Source of the DNA: Atopococcus tabaci DSM 17538
GTDB taxonomy: Bacteria > Bacillota > Bacilli > Lactobacillales > Carnobacteriaceae_A
Reading direction: 5' to 3'
Assembly (NCBI RefSeq): GCF_000429585.1
Contig: NZ_AUCD01000012.1
Location: 1 to 41,527, forward strand
DNA length: 41,527 nt
Positions 1-7,640 of this stretch are shown here, piece by piece. The translations under genes were made by a program, and so were the position numbers. How positions within the stretch are numbered: position 1 is the stretch's first letter; every line of letters begins with the position of its first letter. Under the pieces are notes generated by a model. The model was not told the DNA's origin. It saw only the letters and a program-made list of their open reading frames with translations, and searched no databases.

Positions 1-77
1 CAAATACATACTTCCGCTTGGTATAATACGGCGTAGCTCTTTCCCATAGAAACATCTAATGCCAGTACATAGGTCAT
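1..77 (-). CDS. IS110-family transposase (DEDD recombinase), N-terminal 25 codons
   Basis: This is the first 25 codons of a gene that continues past the left edge. The start is ATG at 75-77, preceded by a purine-rich AGAGAGG ribosome binding site. The visible protein begins MTYVLALDVSMGKSY. This is the characteristic opening of IS110-family transposases: a beta strand carrying the first Asp of the RuvC-like DEDD catalytic domain, followed by the S-x-GK-S pattern. The family catalyses insertion through a RuvC-like domain plus a C-terminal serine-containing domain and, in studied members, is guided by a bridge RNA encoded in the non-coding end of the element. The remaining catalytic residues are outside the window, so activity cannot be judged. 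The family call rests on this short stretch only. Confidence 0.75.
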   Translation of the reverse strand, partial: MTYVLALDVSMGKSYAVLYQAEVCI

Positions 78-103
78 TTGGGTTCCTCTCTTTCTTCTTC
101 ACA

Positions 104-247
104 TTGAAAGACCCTCACTGCTTCATTTCGTATCCCATTTCCTTTACCCGGACTCATGGTCCCACATACTTAAACCTAATTGAGAAATGACAGTGAAGGA
201 GCTCTGTTTTTGTTTTGGACTCGTGGTCCTCGAGAGCTTGTTCGAGC
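104..247 (-). ncRNA. Candidate IS110 bridge RNA in the transposase 5' non-coding region
   Basis: On the transposase-sense strand, bases 199-184 can pair with 129-112: CCTTCACTG pairs with CAGTGAGGG (one G-U), and TCATTTC with GAAATGA, with a 2-base bulge. The resulting 16-bp stem encloses a 54-base loop (130-183). Two near-identical small palindromes of the form GGAC-N5-GTCC lie at 150-162 (inside the loop) and 217-229 (outside it), and a further CTCGA/TCGAG hairpin lies at 229-246. There is no open reading frame here. Placement upstream of the transposase matches where IS110-group elements encode the bridge RNA, whose stem-loops carry target- and donor-binding loops. The RNA ends, guides and expression are inferred, not shown. 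Confidence 0.5.
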
Positions 248-286
248 TTCCTTTCACCCTTACTATACTTCTATAAAAGAAAAATA

Positions 287-320
287 GTAGGCAGAAACCC
301 CCGTCGAGGTTTCTACCTAC
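287..320 (-). terminator. Intrinsic terminator after dtd
   Basis: A 13-bp stem (287-299 with 308-320, one G-T pair) has an 8-base loop and is followed on the minus strand by ATTTTTCTTTT. It lies 17 bases after the dtd stop codon and probably ends the relA-dtd transcript, insulating it from the IS110 element downstream. Confidence 0.85.
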
Positions 321-336
321 TAATTTTAGTATGTTT

Positions 337-783
337 TTATTTATTTTTACTGTCAACGAGGACCGTCACCGGACCGTCATTGATAAGAGAGATTTGCATG
401 TCTGCACCGAACTCTCCTGTTTCCACTTTGAATCCTTCTTTTCGCAAACCTTCATTCAGCGACTCGTATAACGGAATCGCTTTTTCAGGTCTAGCAGCAT
501 TGATGAAGCTGGGGCGGTTCCCTTTTTTCGTGTCCGCATGGAGGGTGAATTGTGAAATTGACAATATCTCCCCGTCCACTTCTTTCAAAGACAAGTTCAT
601 CTTTCCTTCATCGTCTTCAAAAATGCGCATTTTGGCCACTTTTCGAACAAGGTAATCTACATCGGGTTGTTCATCGTCTTCGCCGATTCCAACCAACAAC
701 ACAAATCCCTTGTTTATCTCGCCGACCGTTTCTCCACTAATTTTTACACTTGCTTCACTGACTCGCTGGATAACAACACGCAA
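337..783 (-). CDS. dtd: D-aminoacyl-tRNA deacylase
   Basis: This cytosolic proofreading enzyme hydrolyses D-amino acids from mischarged tRNAs, including glycine mischarged on tRNA-Ala in studied homologues. The 148-residue protein has the full family length. It carries the SQFTL active-site motif (77-81), the GNRPSF segment (88-93) and the NDGPVT motif (135-140) that contains the cross-subunit Gly-cisPro element of the dimer. The start is a TTG codon at 781-783, preceded by AGAGGAG with 8 bases of spacing; the protein then opens RVVIQRV, as expected. It lies 25 bases after relA, the usual pairing in Firmicutes, and is probably cotranscribed with it. A terminator at 287-320 follows. Confidence 0.95.
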   Translation of the reverse strand: MRVVIQRVSEASVKISGETVGEINKGFVLLVGIGEDDEQPDVDYLVRKVAKMRIFEDDEGKMNLSLKEVDGEILSISQFTLHADTKKGNRPSFINAARPEKAIPLYESLNEGLRKEGFKVETGEFGADMQISLINDGPVTVLVDSKNK

Positions 784-808
784 AACTATCGCTCCTCTGA
801 CTGTTGAT

Positions 809-3028
809 TCAAGATGTCACTCTCTTCACGCTGTAGACATCCGGAATAGATTTTATTTTATCGACGATTTTTTCCAACTCATCCAAGTTTTGGATGCCAA
901 TGGTCAAGCGAACCGTCGCAATTTGATTGTGATCCACTTTCCCGTTCACGTTACTCAACTTTTTCGTTTGGTTACTGAAAACTTGAAGGATTTCATTTAA
1001 TAGACCAGAACGATCATAGCCTTCAATTTGAAGTTCAGCGTCATACTCTTTGTGTGCTGTTTGATCTGTTTCCCATTCCACTTCAATCAGGCGGTTTTCA
1101 GGATCATCTGCTGACTGCACATTCGGACAATCTTTTCGGTGGATGGAAATGCCTCGTCCACGAGTGATATACCCGATGATTTCATCCCCTGGAACGGGAC
1201 TGCAACAACGGCTCAACCGAATCAACATATTGCCGGAACCTTGTACAACAACACCGCCTTCATGACGAATTTTCATTTTTTCCGGTTCTTTTTTCTTCAT
1301 TTCCAACTGTTGGATATCCGATTGGATGATTTCTTTCTCTTTTTCTTGTTCTCTTTCACGGCGTGCTTTTTCCGTCAAGCGGTTCGCAACCGTGTATAGT
1401 TTGACTTCGCCATAGCCAATAGCGGCATAGAGATCGTCTTCATGTTGGAAATTGAATCGTTCCGAAAGTTTCTTCAAATTTTCCTTCGTGAGCATTTCTT
1501 TCGGAGAAAATTCCATAGCTTTCAGTTGCTGTTCCAGCATTTGACGCCCTTTTTCAATGTTTTGTTCTTTGTCCTGTGTTTTGAAGAACCGTTTGATTCT
1601 ATTGCGGGCTTTGCTCGTGTTGACGTACTTCAACCAATCTTGGCTCGGTCCAAACGAAGAAGGAGACGTCAACATTTCCACAATGTCCCCTGTTTTCAAT
1701 TTATAGTTCAACGGAACAATCTTTCCATTGACTTTGGCGCCGGTGGATTTATTGCCTACTTCTGTGTGTACATGATAGGCGAAATCCAATGTACTGGAAC
1801 CGGCAGGAAGTTCCATGACATCCCCTTTAGGCGTAAAGACGTATACTTTGTCTTTTAAAATATCTTCTTTGATGCTGTCCATGAAGTCAGACGCATCACT
1901 GGATTCGGTTTGATATTCCAAAATGTCGCGGAACCAGGAGAGATGCTCATTCAATTCATCGCCTTGGATTTGTTTCGTGATGCCTTCTTTGTATGCCCAG
2001 TGTGCAGCAACCCCGTATTCAGCAATTTCATGCATTTCCTGCGTACGTATCTGCACTTCCAGCGGTGTCGCATTTGGTCCTAGAACCGTTGTGTGCAACG
2101 ATTGGTACATGTTGGCTTTAGGCATGGCAATATAGTCTTTGAACCGCCCCGGCATCGGTTTCCAACGTGTGTGGATAGCACCCAACACCGCGTAACAATC
2201 TTTGAGGGATTCAACGATAATGCGGATAGCCAACAAATCATAAATCTCATTGAATTGTTTCTTCTGGTCGCGCATTTTTCGGTAAATGGAATAAATGTGC
2301 TTCGGTCTACCGGTGATATTCGCTGTGATTCCCAACTCTTCGATGGAGGTTTCGATGATGCCGATTGCGTCTGCAATATATTTTTCCCGTTCGTCTCTTC
2401 GGGAATTCATCAAATGAACAATGCGGTAGTATTGTTGGGGATTCAAATACCGCAATGCAGTGTCTTCCAGCTCCCATTTGACTCGGCTGATCCCCAACCG
2501 GTCTGCCAATGGAGCGTAAATTTCCAACGTTTCCATGGAAATGGTCCGCTGTTTTTCCGGACGGTGAAAGCGCAAGGTGCGCATGTTATGAAGGCGGTCG
2601 GCCAATTTCACTAAGATGACACGAATGTCTTTCGCCATCGCCAGCAACATTTTACGGTGGTTTTCCGCTTGTTGTTCTTGTTTGGATTTAAATTTGATTT
2701 TACCTAATTTGGTTACCCCGTCCACCAACTCTGCAACTTCAGGAGAAAATTCCTCACTCAACTGCTCGAATGTCACGGACGTGTCTTCCACTACGTCATG
2801 CAGGAAGCCTGTCGCTACAGTGACCGGATCCATTTTCAGCTCAGCCAGGATACCTGCCACTTGGATTGGATGGACAATGAACGGTTCTCCGGATTTCCGG
2901 TACTGATCTTTATGGGCTTCAGCAGCAAGATCGTAGGCCTTTTTTATAAATGCTACATGGGAAGTATTCATATAGGTCAGGCATAAAGCCATCACTTCTT
3001 GTGCTGTATAGTCTCTTTTAGCGGCCAT
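809..3028 (-). CDS. relA: Bifunctional (p)ppGpp synthetase/hydrolase, RelA/SpoT (Rel) family
   Basis: This is the master stringent-response enzyme. It makes (p)ppGpp from ATP and GTP/GDP on amino-acid starvation and hydrolyses it otherwise, acting in the cytosol and on stalled ribosomes. The 739-residue protein shows, in order, an HD hydrolase domain (HDVVEDT near 77), the synthetase domain ([13 protein letters not shown] near 240; YQSLHTTV near 308), TGS (about 396-456), a zinc-finger-like segment with CCSPVPGDE, and a C-terminal ACT domain. The intact HD signature indicates a bifunctional enzyme, as in Firmicutes. I chose ATG 3026-3028 because AGAAGGTGG precedes it and the MAAKRDYT opening matches homologues. 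An in-frame extension upstream to 3154 is rejected, because it would be translated through a hairpin. A promoter at 3260-3288 and a leader hairpin at 3125-3148 precede it. Confidence 0.95.
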   Translation of the reverse strand: MAAKRDYTAQEVMALCLTYMNTSHVAFIKKAYDLAAEAHKDQYRKSGEPFIVHPIQVAGILAELKMDPVTVATGFLHDVVEDTSVTFEQLSEEFSPEVAELVDGVTKLGKIKFKSKQEQQAENHRKMLLAMAKDIRVILVKLADRLHNMRTLRFHRPEKQRTISMETLEIYAPLADRLGISRVKWELEDTALRYLNPQQYYRIVHLMNSRRDEREKYIADAIGIIETSIEELGITANITGRPKHIYSIYRKMRDQKKQFNEIYDLLAIRIIVESLKDCYAVLGAIHTRWKPMPGRFKDYIAMPKANMYQSLHTTVLGPNATPLEVQIRTQEMHEIAEYGVAAHWAYKEGITKQIQGDELNEHLSWFRDILEYQTESSDASDFMDSIKEDILKDKVYVFTPKGDVMELPAGSSTLDFAYHVHTEVGNKSTGAKVNGKIVPLNYKLKTGDIVEMLTSPSSFGPSQDWLKYVNTSKARNRIKRFFKTQDKEQNIEKGRQMLEQQLKAMEFSPKEMLTKENLKKLSERFNFQHEDDLYAAIGYGEVKLYTVANRLTEKARREREQEKEKEIIQSDIQQLEMKKKEPEKMKIRHEGGVVVQGSGNMLIRLSRCCSPVPGDEIIGYITRGRGISIHRKDCPNVQSADDPENRLIEVEWETDQTAHKEYDAELQIEGYDRSGLLNEILQVFSNQTKKLSNVNGKVDHNQIATVRLTIGIQNLDELEKIVDKIKSIPDVYSVKRVTS

Positions 3029-3124
3029 TCTTGCCACCTTCTTTCTTTGGAGTGCTCTTTTAATATTGGGATACATCTCGATGAAAATTAACTTTTCATA
3101 ACATGCAGACATAATTTCAAAAAC

Positions 3125-3148
3125 GAGGCTGAAATTTCTCTCAGCCTC
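3125..3148 (-). terminator. Intrinsic terminator or attenuator in the relA leader
   Basis: An 8-bp perfect stem (GAGGCTGA with TCAGCCTC) and an 8-base loop are followed on the minus strand by GTTTTTG. It sits about 100 bases upstream of the relA start and about 105 bases downstream of the apparent relA promoter. It could end transcripts coming from deoC, attenuate relA, or both. No clear alternative antiterminator pairing was found by eye. Confidence 0.7.
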
Positions 3149-3259
3149 TGACATGTATATTTGATTCGATGTCCCTTGACGAAGCGGTTAGAAACAAATG
3201 ACTTTCATACCATCCGTCTGCGAAACTCACCTTAATCGAAGTCGTTACTATTCTGTATT

Positions 3260-3288
3260 AGTATAAGGTTTTCTATGCCAAATAGCAA
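3260..3288 (-). promoter_or_regulatory. Sigma-A promoter upstream of relA
   Basis: On the minus strand, -35 TTGCTA (3283-3288) and -10 TATACT (3260-3265) are separated by exactly 17 bases. Transcription would start near 3253, leaving a leader of about 225 bases before relA. Confidence 0.65.
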
Positions 3289-3308
3289 TACCTCGGACCC
3301 CTTTAGGA

Positions 3309-3959
3309 TTATTCTCCCAAAAGCGCAATACCATTGGAGGTGCCTATGCGTGTCGCGCCTGCTTCGATGAAATCCAGCGCTTCTTGGTAAGTGCGGACAC
3401 CGCCGCTGGCTTTCACGCCCATATCAGGACCCACTGCTGCACGCATTAATTTTACGTCTTCAATGGTTGCACCGCCTGTTGAAAAACCGGTTGAAGTTTT
3501 TACGTAATCTGCGCCTGCTTCCTTGGCTAATTCACATGCTTTCAATTTTTCATCTTTTTCCAACAAGGATGTTTCAATAATGACTTTCACCAATGCTTTG
3601 TCTTTGGAAGCATCCACTACAGCTTGGATGTCTTCTTTTACAACGTCGTACAATCCGCTCTTCAACGCCCCGATATTAATCACCATATCAACTTCAGTAG
3701 CGCCTTTTTCAATCGCATCTTTTGCTTCAAATGCTTTTGTCTCAGGGGTGGAAGCACCTAGTGGGAATCCGATAACCGTACATACCTTTGTCGGTGCACC
3801 TTCCAATAATTGTGCGCTTGTCTGAACCCATGCCGGATTGACACACACAGACATAAATTCGTGTTCTCTCGCTTCTTCACAAAGTTTTTCGATTTGTTCT
3901 TTCGTTGCTTCTGGTTTCAATAAAGTGTGATCGATATATGTTTTCATATCTTTTGTCAT
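3309..3959 (-). CDS. deoC: Deoxyribose-phosphate aldolase
   Basis: This class I aldolase of the cytosol splits 2-deoxyribose-5-phosphate into glyceraldehyde-3-phosphate and acetaldehyde, feeding deoxynucleoside carbon into glycolysis. The 216-residue protein is full length. It has the catalytic Asp in VDMVINIG (D91), the Schiff-base lysine in VKTSTGF (K154) and the second lysine in VKASGG (K183). The start ATG 3957-3959 follows AGAAGGAT with 6 bases of spacing; the alternative MKTYIDHT four codons later lacks a better site. It lies 22 bases after prmA at the end of the mpg-DUF3013-prmA-deoC run. No other deo genes are nearby, so it stands apart from the usual nucleoside catabolic operon. No hairpin follows directly, so transcription may run into the relA leader. 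Confidence 0.95.
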   Translation of the reverse strand: MTKDMKTYIDHTLLKPEATKEQIEKLCEEAREHEFMSVCVNPAWVQTSAQLLEGAPTKVCTVIGFPLGASTPETKAFEAKDAIEKGATEVDMVINIGALKSGLYDVVKEDIQAVVDASKDKALVKVIIETSLLEKDEKLKACELAKEAGADYVKTSTGFSTGGATIEDVKLMRAAVGPDMGVKASGGVRTYQEALDFIEAGATRIGTSNGIALLGE

Positions 3960-3981
3960 TGTGTTATCCTTCTTTCAATAC

Positions 3982-4932
3982 TTAATTATCTTCTGGTTTT
4001 TGTGCAATAATGGCAATCCAGTCTTTCATTTGCAAAACTTGCTGGATGTCAAAGCCTTGTTCTTTCAGCTGATCTAAAATGAGCGTTTTTTTCTCTTCGA
4101 TGATTCCAGAAGAGACAAACAATCCACCCTCTTTCAACACACGCCATGCATCCGGAATCAACGGTGTGATGATTTCAGCCAAAATATTGGCGACCACTAC
4201 ATCGGCCTCCAAATCAATGCCTTTCAATAAATCATTGGCCTGTACTTGAATCTCGGCATCCAGTTGATTTAACTGGATGTTGTCTTTTGCAGATTTTACC
4301 GCCACGTCGTCCAAATCAAAGGCGTGGATGGATTGCGCTCCCAACAAAGCACTGGCAATGGTTAATACTCCTGAACCTGTTCCGACGTCCACCACTGTTT
4401 CTCCGCCTTTAAGAACGGTTTCCAATGCTTGGATACACAAACGGGTGGTCGGGTGTGTTCCCGTTCCAAATGCGAGACCCGGATCCAATTGAATCAGTTT
4501 TTCATCGCCGGACTCCGGCTCGTATTCTTCCCAATCGGGCACCACCGTCATGAAACGGGTGATCCGTACTGGATGGTAGTACTTCTTCCAGGCAGTTGCC
4601 CAGTTTTCTTCATCCATGGAATGGGCTGTCACAGTATACGGGCCCAACTCGAAACCGAAATCTTTCAATTGTTCGATTTTTTCTTTAAGATTCGCAATCA
4701 TTTCCTCTTCATCCACATTGACGGAAAAGTACCCTTTCACCACAATTCCATCCGCTGGGAAATCTTTTTCGTCCAATGCCCATAAAGTATCAAATCCATA
4801 TTCAGGCAAATTCAAAAAATCTGCCCGATCAGAAATAGACACTCCTTGCGATCCGGCCTCTATAAAAATATTGGATACCGCTTCAGATACTTCGCGGTTA
4901 ATCTGGATGCTATATTCTTTCCACTGAGTCAC
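3982..4932 (-). CDS. prmA: Ribosomal protein L11 methyltransferase
   Basis: PrmA transfers methyl groups from S-adenosylmethionine to lysines and the N-terminus of ribosomal protein L11. The 316-residue protein has the substrate-recognition N-terminal domain (about 1-100), the DPGLAFGTGTHPTT segment (150-163), the SAM-binding motif VVDVGTGSG (180-188) and the PrmA-type VVANILAE segment (246-253). The start is GTG 4930-4932, preceded by AAGGAGGACGAAA. An in-frame ATG at 4984-4986 lacks this site and adds a basic tail not typical of the family. The first 23 bases overlap the end of the DUF3013 gene, suggesting translational coupling. deoC follows 22 bases later. Confidence 0.93.
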   Translation of the reverse strand: MTQWKEYSIQINREVSEAVSNIFIEAGSQGVSISDRADFLNLPEYGFDTLWALDEKDFPADGIVVKGYFSVNVDEEEMIANLKEKIEQLKDFGFELGPYTVTAHSMDEENWATAWKKYYHPVRITRFMTVVPDWEEYEPESGDEKLIQLDPGLAFGTGTHPTTRLCIQALETVLKGGETVVDVGTGSGVLTIASALLGAQSIHAFDLDDVAVKSAKDNIQLNQLDAEIQVQANDLLKGIDLEADVVVANILAEIITPLIPDAWRVLKEGGLFVSSGIIEEKKTLILDQLKEQGFDIQQVLQMKDWIAIIAQKPEDN

Positions 4933-5464
4933 TTTCGTCCTCCTTCTTGATTTTATCGATAAAGCTTTCTTCTTTTTCATCCGCAAATTTCAAATAAGTG
5001 CGGTCGTAGCGGTTCGTCGCTTTCATCGTTTTCAAGGTCCCGTTAAAATTGCGTTCACTCCATTGAAGGTCAAACTGCCCTATTGTATCGTCTTCCGCAA
5101 AATCACGCAGCTGTGCAGAGCCTTGAGTCGCAACGATATTCAACTGTTTCAATATGGCATCTACATACCCTTTTTCAATTCCTATGCGGAAGTTCATTTC
5201 AAACGCCTGCAAATAATGTTGCGGAGAGGCATGTGAAATGGCGGGATCGTAAAAAGCGATGGCATCTTCGAATTGGATGACACCCGGTTCGTTCAACTTC
5301 CCTTCTGAATCTTGCACTTGGACATCTTTATCGACATCCACTTTAAATGTAAAGAATACTTCCACGATGTGTTGTTCACTATTCTGGACAACTTTCCATT
5401 GGAAATTCGGCTGCATTTCCGTCAATGCCTGCTGAATATATTCTGATAACTGTCTGGTCTTCAT
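4910..5464 (-). CDS. DUF3013 family protein of unknown function
   Basis: This is a 184-residue protein that I assign to the DUF3013 family from its pattern and its place next to prmA, an arrangement seen in lactic acid bacteria. It is predicted cytosolic, with no signal peptide or membrane segment. The composition is mixed alpha/beta with an acidic, charged C-terminus (KEESFIDKIKKEDESD). No catalytic motif is visible, and no function should be assumed. The start ATG 5462-5464 is preceded by GAGGGGG with 6 bases of spacing. A longer reading upstream to 5605 would overlap mpg and has no better site. It lies 17 bases after mpg and overlaps prmA by 23 bases, so it is likely cotranscribed and perhaps coupled with prmA. 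Confidence 0.75.
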   Translation of the reverse strand: MKTRQLSEYIQQALTEMQPNFQWKVVQNSEQHIVEVFFTFKVDVDKDVQVQDSEGKLNEPGVIQFEDAIAFYDPAISHASPQHYLQAFEMNFRIGIEKGYVDAILKQLNIVATQGSAQLRDFAEDDTIGQFDLQWSERNFNGTLKTMKATNRYDRTYLKFADEKEESFIDKIKKEDESDSVERI

Positions 5465-5481
5465 GATTTTCCCCCTCACAA

Positions 5482-6123
5482 TTATGACTCTTTCGATGCG
5501 TTCACTGCACTCAGCCATCCTTTGTCCACGGAATCTTCTGCCTTTCTTCTGCGGGAAACGAATGGATTGCCTTTCACTGTGTACCGCAAAGGAGCTTCTG
5601 TCCATTCCCCTTTGTTCGGGATACCGATACGGGGTGATGTGACAATTTCTCTCGGCACTCTTTTCTTTTCCAAATCAATATATAGAGGTGGTTCGCTTAT
5701 GTCTGTTCCATCATCCGCTTTGGTGACATCCAAGGCTCTTGTCAATTTTCCAGGTCCGTCTGTCAATTCTGTTATCGGCCGGTTACGTCGGTCCAACATT
5801 AAATGTATGCCGTCTTCCGGTTCCAGTGCTCGAATCAGTATCGCCTCAGGTATGTCTTTTTCCTGTACCACCAGGTTCAACATATAATGAGTGTGCATTT
5901 GATAAATATAGATCGTCCCAGGCTTTTGATACATGGAATGCAGACGGGGGGTTTGTTTGCGTTGGTAGCTGTGCGCTGCCCTGTCGATTTCCCCTAAATA
6001 AGCTTCCGTCTCCACAATCCAACCGGAAGCAATGCCCTCCGGTGTTTCTTTCACGATGAGACAGCCTAAGAGTTCTTCAGCAATTTCTTGAGTTGGTTTA
6101 TGAGTATCTTCCCAAAAACGCAT
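5482..6123 (-). CDS. mpg: DNA-3-methyladenine glycosylase (Mpg/AAG family)
   Basis: This base-excision repair enzyme removes 3-methyladenine and other alkylated or deaminated purines by cleaving the N-glycosidic bond. The 213-residue protein has the family length. The catalytic Glu lies in ETEAYLG (E40, with Y42 in the base pocket), followed by the AAHS segment (49-52), PGTIYIYQMH (68-77, with the intercalating-type Tyr) and GPGKLTRAL (123-131). The start ATG 6121-6123 follows AGGAGG with 4 to 5 bases of spacing. It is the first gene of a run with DUF3013, prmA and deoC, read from a promoter at 6179-6207. Its operon with a ribosomal-protein methyltransferase does not suggest a shared pathway. 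Confidence 0.92.
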   Translation of the reverse strand: MRFWEDTHKPTQEIAEELLGCLIVKETPEGIASGWIVETEAYLGEIDRAAHSYQRKQTPRLHSMYQKPGTIYIYQMHTHYMLNLVVQEKDIPEAILIRALEPEDGIHLMLDRRNRPITELTDGPGKLTRALDVTKADDGTDISEPPLYIDLEKKRVPREIVTSPRIGIPNKGEWTEAPLRYTVKGNPFVSRRRKAEDSVDKGWLSAVNASKES

Positions 6124-6178
6124 AAAACCTCCTGATTATTTTTATTCGTTGGTTTCTACTCTTTTTATTCACTCTTTT

Positions 6179-6207
6179 AGTATACAACAGATTTGACGCT
6201 TTACACA
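6179..6207 (-). promoter_or_regulatory. Promoter for the mpg-DUF3013-prmA-deoC run
   Basis: On the minus strand, -10 TATACT (6179-6184) lies 17 bases after a weak -35 TGTGTA (6202-6207). It starts about 50 bases upstream of mpg, just after the terminator of the preceding gene. Confidence 0.5.
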
Positions 6208-6233
6208 CATAATTCGCCAAAATTGTTTATAAA

Positions 6234-6264
6234 AGAAGCCCACCAAAGAATTCGGTGGGCTTCT
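6234..6264 (-). terminator. Intrinsic terminator after the CNNM/CBS gene
   Basis: An 11-bp perfect stem (AGAAGCCCACC with its complement) has a 9-base loop and is followed on the minus strand by TTTTATAAAC. It begins 3 bases after the stop codon. Confidence 0.9.
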
Positions 6265-6267
6265 CGT

Positions 6268-7554
6268 TTATTCGATAGCTAGTTCTTCGTTTTGTTCCAT
6301 GGGAGTATAATCTACCCGTACTTGGAGCACACGCCTGTTGCGAACGTACACAACGGTCACTGTCATGTTTTCATAGGTAAATGTATCGCCTTCTTCAGGA
6401 ACGCGCCCCAATTGTTCGATAACAAATCCACTGACAGAATTGGAAATGAACACATCGTCATTGTCGATGCTGTACAATTGAAAAAGTTTCTCCAAACTGG
6501 TTGTTCCCAAGATTTGATAGCTTTGGTCTTCTAAGGGGACAATCTCTTCTTCAATGATATCACTTTCATCCCAAATTTCCCCGACTAGTTCTTCCAGAAC
6601 GTCTTCCATTGTCACAATCCCAATGGTTCCTCCGTATTCATCGGTGACCACAGCCATATGCATTTTCTTTTGCTGCATATCTTTTAGTACCTTTGTCAGC
6701 TTCATGACTGGAGGGATAAACATGATTTCTTTGACACAATCCAAGATAGGCAACTCTGCTTCAGATTCCATCTTCTTCTGCATATAGCGGTTGAAGTCTT
6801 TTTCATGCAAGAAACCATAAATGTTATCAATTGAATCGTCGTACATCAATATGCGCGAATAATTGTGTTCGTAAAAGATTTTTCGAATGGCTTCATCCGA
6901 ATCATCGATATCAGCAGCAATAACATCTACACGCGGGGTAAGAATGCTGCTGACTTCAAGATCATTGAATTCAATTGCCGAACGGATCAGTTGGTGGTCA
7001 TGATTCTCCAGACCGCCGCCCAGTTCTGCTTCCTCCACAAGCGAAAGCAGTTCTTCTTCGCTGATCAAGTTGCTTTTGGTGGATTTGAAGTATCGAGTAA
7101 TGAGACTGGTCCATTTTCCAAATAGCCATGTTAAGGGTTTGAGAACCACGACCAATAAGCGTAAAAAAGGAGCCGAAAGTTTCGATAAGTCTTCTGAACG
7201 TTCACGGGCAATGATTTTCGGAGTGATTTCTCCAAAAATCAATACCGCAATTGTCATAACGACAGTAGCAACAGCGGGTCCATAAGTAGGAAAAAACGAC
7301 ACAAAAAAGAGTGTAGCGATGGAAGACGAGGCAATATTGACAATGTTGTTCCCAATCAAAATAGTAGAAAGAAGACTGTCATAATCCTCCGACAATTCCA
7401 AAACTTGTTTCGCTCTCTTGTCCCCTTTGTCTGCTTCCGTCCGCAAACGAATTCGATTTGCAGAAGTAAAGGCGGTCTCCGCAGATGAAAAATAAGCGGA
7501 GAGCAGGATTAACGCAATTAACCCCACTATCGCCGATATACTGTCACTGTCCAT
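6268..7554 (-). CDS. CNNM/DUF21-CBS-CorC_HlyC membrane protein (hemolysin-like, MpfA/YhdP type)
   Basis: This membrane protein of the CNNM/CorC family is linked in characterised Firmicutes relatives to magnesium efflux or magnesium tolerance; the older name is hemolysin-like. The 428 residues give an N-terminal DUF21 domain (about 1-190) with four hydrophobic segments near 5-25, 62-90, 95-112 and 125-150. A pair of CBS domains follows (about 205-325; ILTPRVDV at the first, TDEYGGTIGIVTMEDVLEELVG at the second is the family signature region), and then a C-terminal CorC_HlyC domain (about 345-415). The start ATG 7552-7554 has GGGAGGA about 11 bases upstream, a long spacing. Own promoter (7594-7622) and terminator (6234-6264) suggest a single-gene unit. 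The transported ion is inferred from the family. Confidence 0.85.
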   Translation of the reverse strand: MDSDSISAIVGLIALILLSAYFSSAETAFTSANRIRLRTEADKGDKRAKQVLELSEDYDSLLSTILIGNNIVNIASSSIATLFFVSFFPTYGPAVATVVMTIAVLIFGEITPKIIARERSEDLSKLSAPFLRLLVVVLKPLTWLFGKWTSLITRYFKSTKSNLISEEELLSLVEEAELGGGLENHDHQLIRSAIEFNDLEVSSILTPRVDVIAADIDDSDEAIRKIFYEHNYSRILMYDDSIDNIYGFLHEKDFNRYMQKKMESEAELPILDCVKEIMFIPPVMKLTKVLKDMQQKKMHMAVVTDEYGGTIGIVTMEDVLEELVGEIWDESDIIEEEIVPLEDQSYQILGTTSLEKLFQLYSIDNDDVFISNSVSGFVIEQLGRVPEEGDTFTYENMTVTVVYVRNRRVLQVRVDYTPMEQNEELAIE

Positions 7555-7593
7555 ATATTAGGTATTCCTCCCAGAAAATAAATTGTTTTAAAT

Positions 7594-7622
7594 AGAATAG
7601 CATGTTAATCGATTCACGACAA
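7594..7622 (-). promoter_or_regulatory. Promoter for the CNNM/CBS gene
   Basis: On the minus strand, -35 TTGTCG (7617-7622) and -10 TATTCT (7594-7599) have a 17-base spacer, between the sirtuin stop and this gene's start. Confidence 0.55.
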
Positions 7623-7640
7623 GAGAGAGTTTGGTGTTCT

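Larger units (their letters stand above)
1..286 (-). mobile_element. IS110-family insertion sequence, left (5') part only
   Basis: The window starts inside this element. It consists of the transposase N-terminus (1-77) and a non-coding 5' region of about 200 bases before the dtd terminator. IS110 elements usually lack terminal inverted repeats, so the outer boundary cannot be read directly. I place it between about 247 and 286, because the hairpin at 287-320 looks like the native dtd terminator. The boundary is approximate and the other end lies outside the window. Confidence 0.6.

Noticed and set aside
3029-3154. In-frame N-terminal extension of relA by 42 codons
   Set aside because: It would be translated through the terminator hairpin at 3125-3148, it is not found in the family, and the ATG at 3028 has a good ribosome site.
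3188-3208. Six-codon leader peptide in the relA leader
   Set aside because: The ribosome site is weak and there are no repeated regulatory codons; too short to support as a gene.
3155-3308. T-box or other known riboswitch in the relA leader
   Set aside because: No T-box consensus sequence or other known riboswitch core could be recognised.
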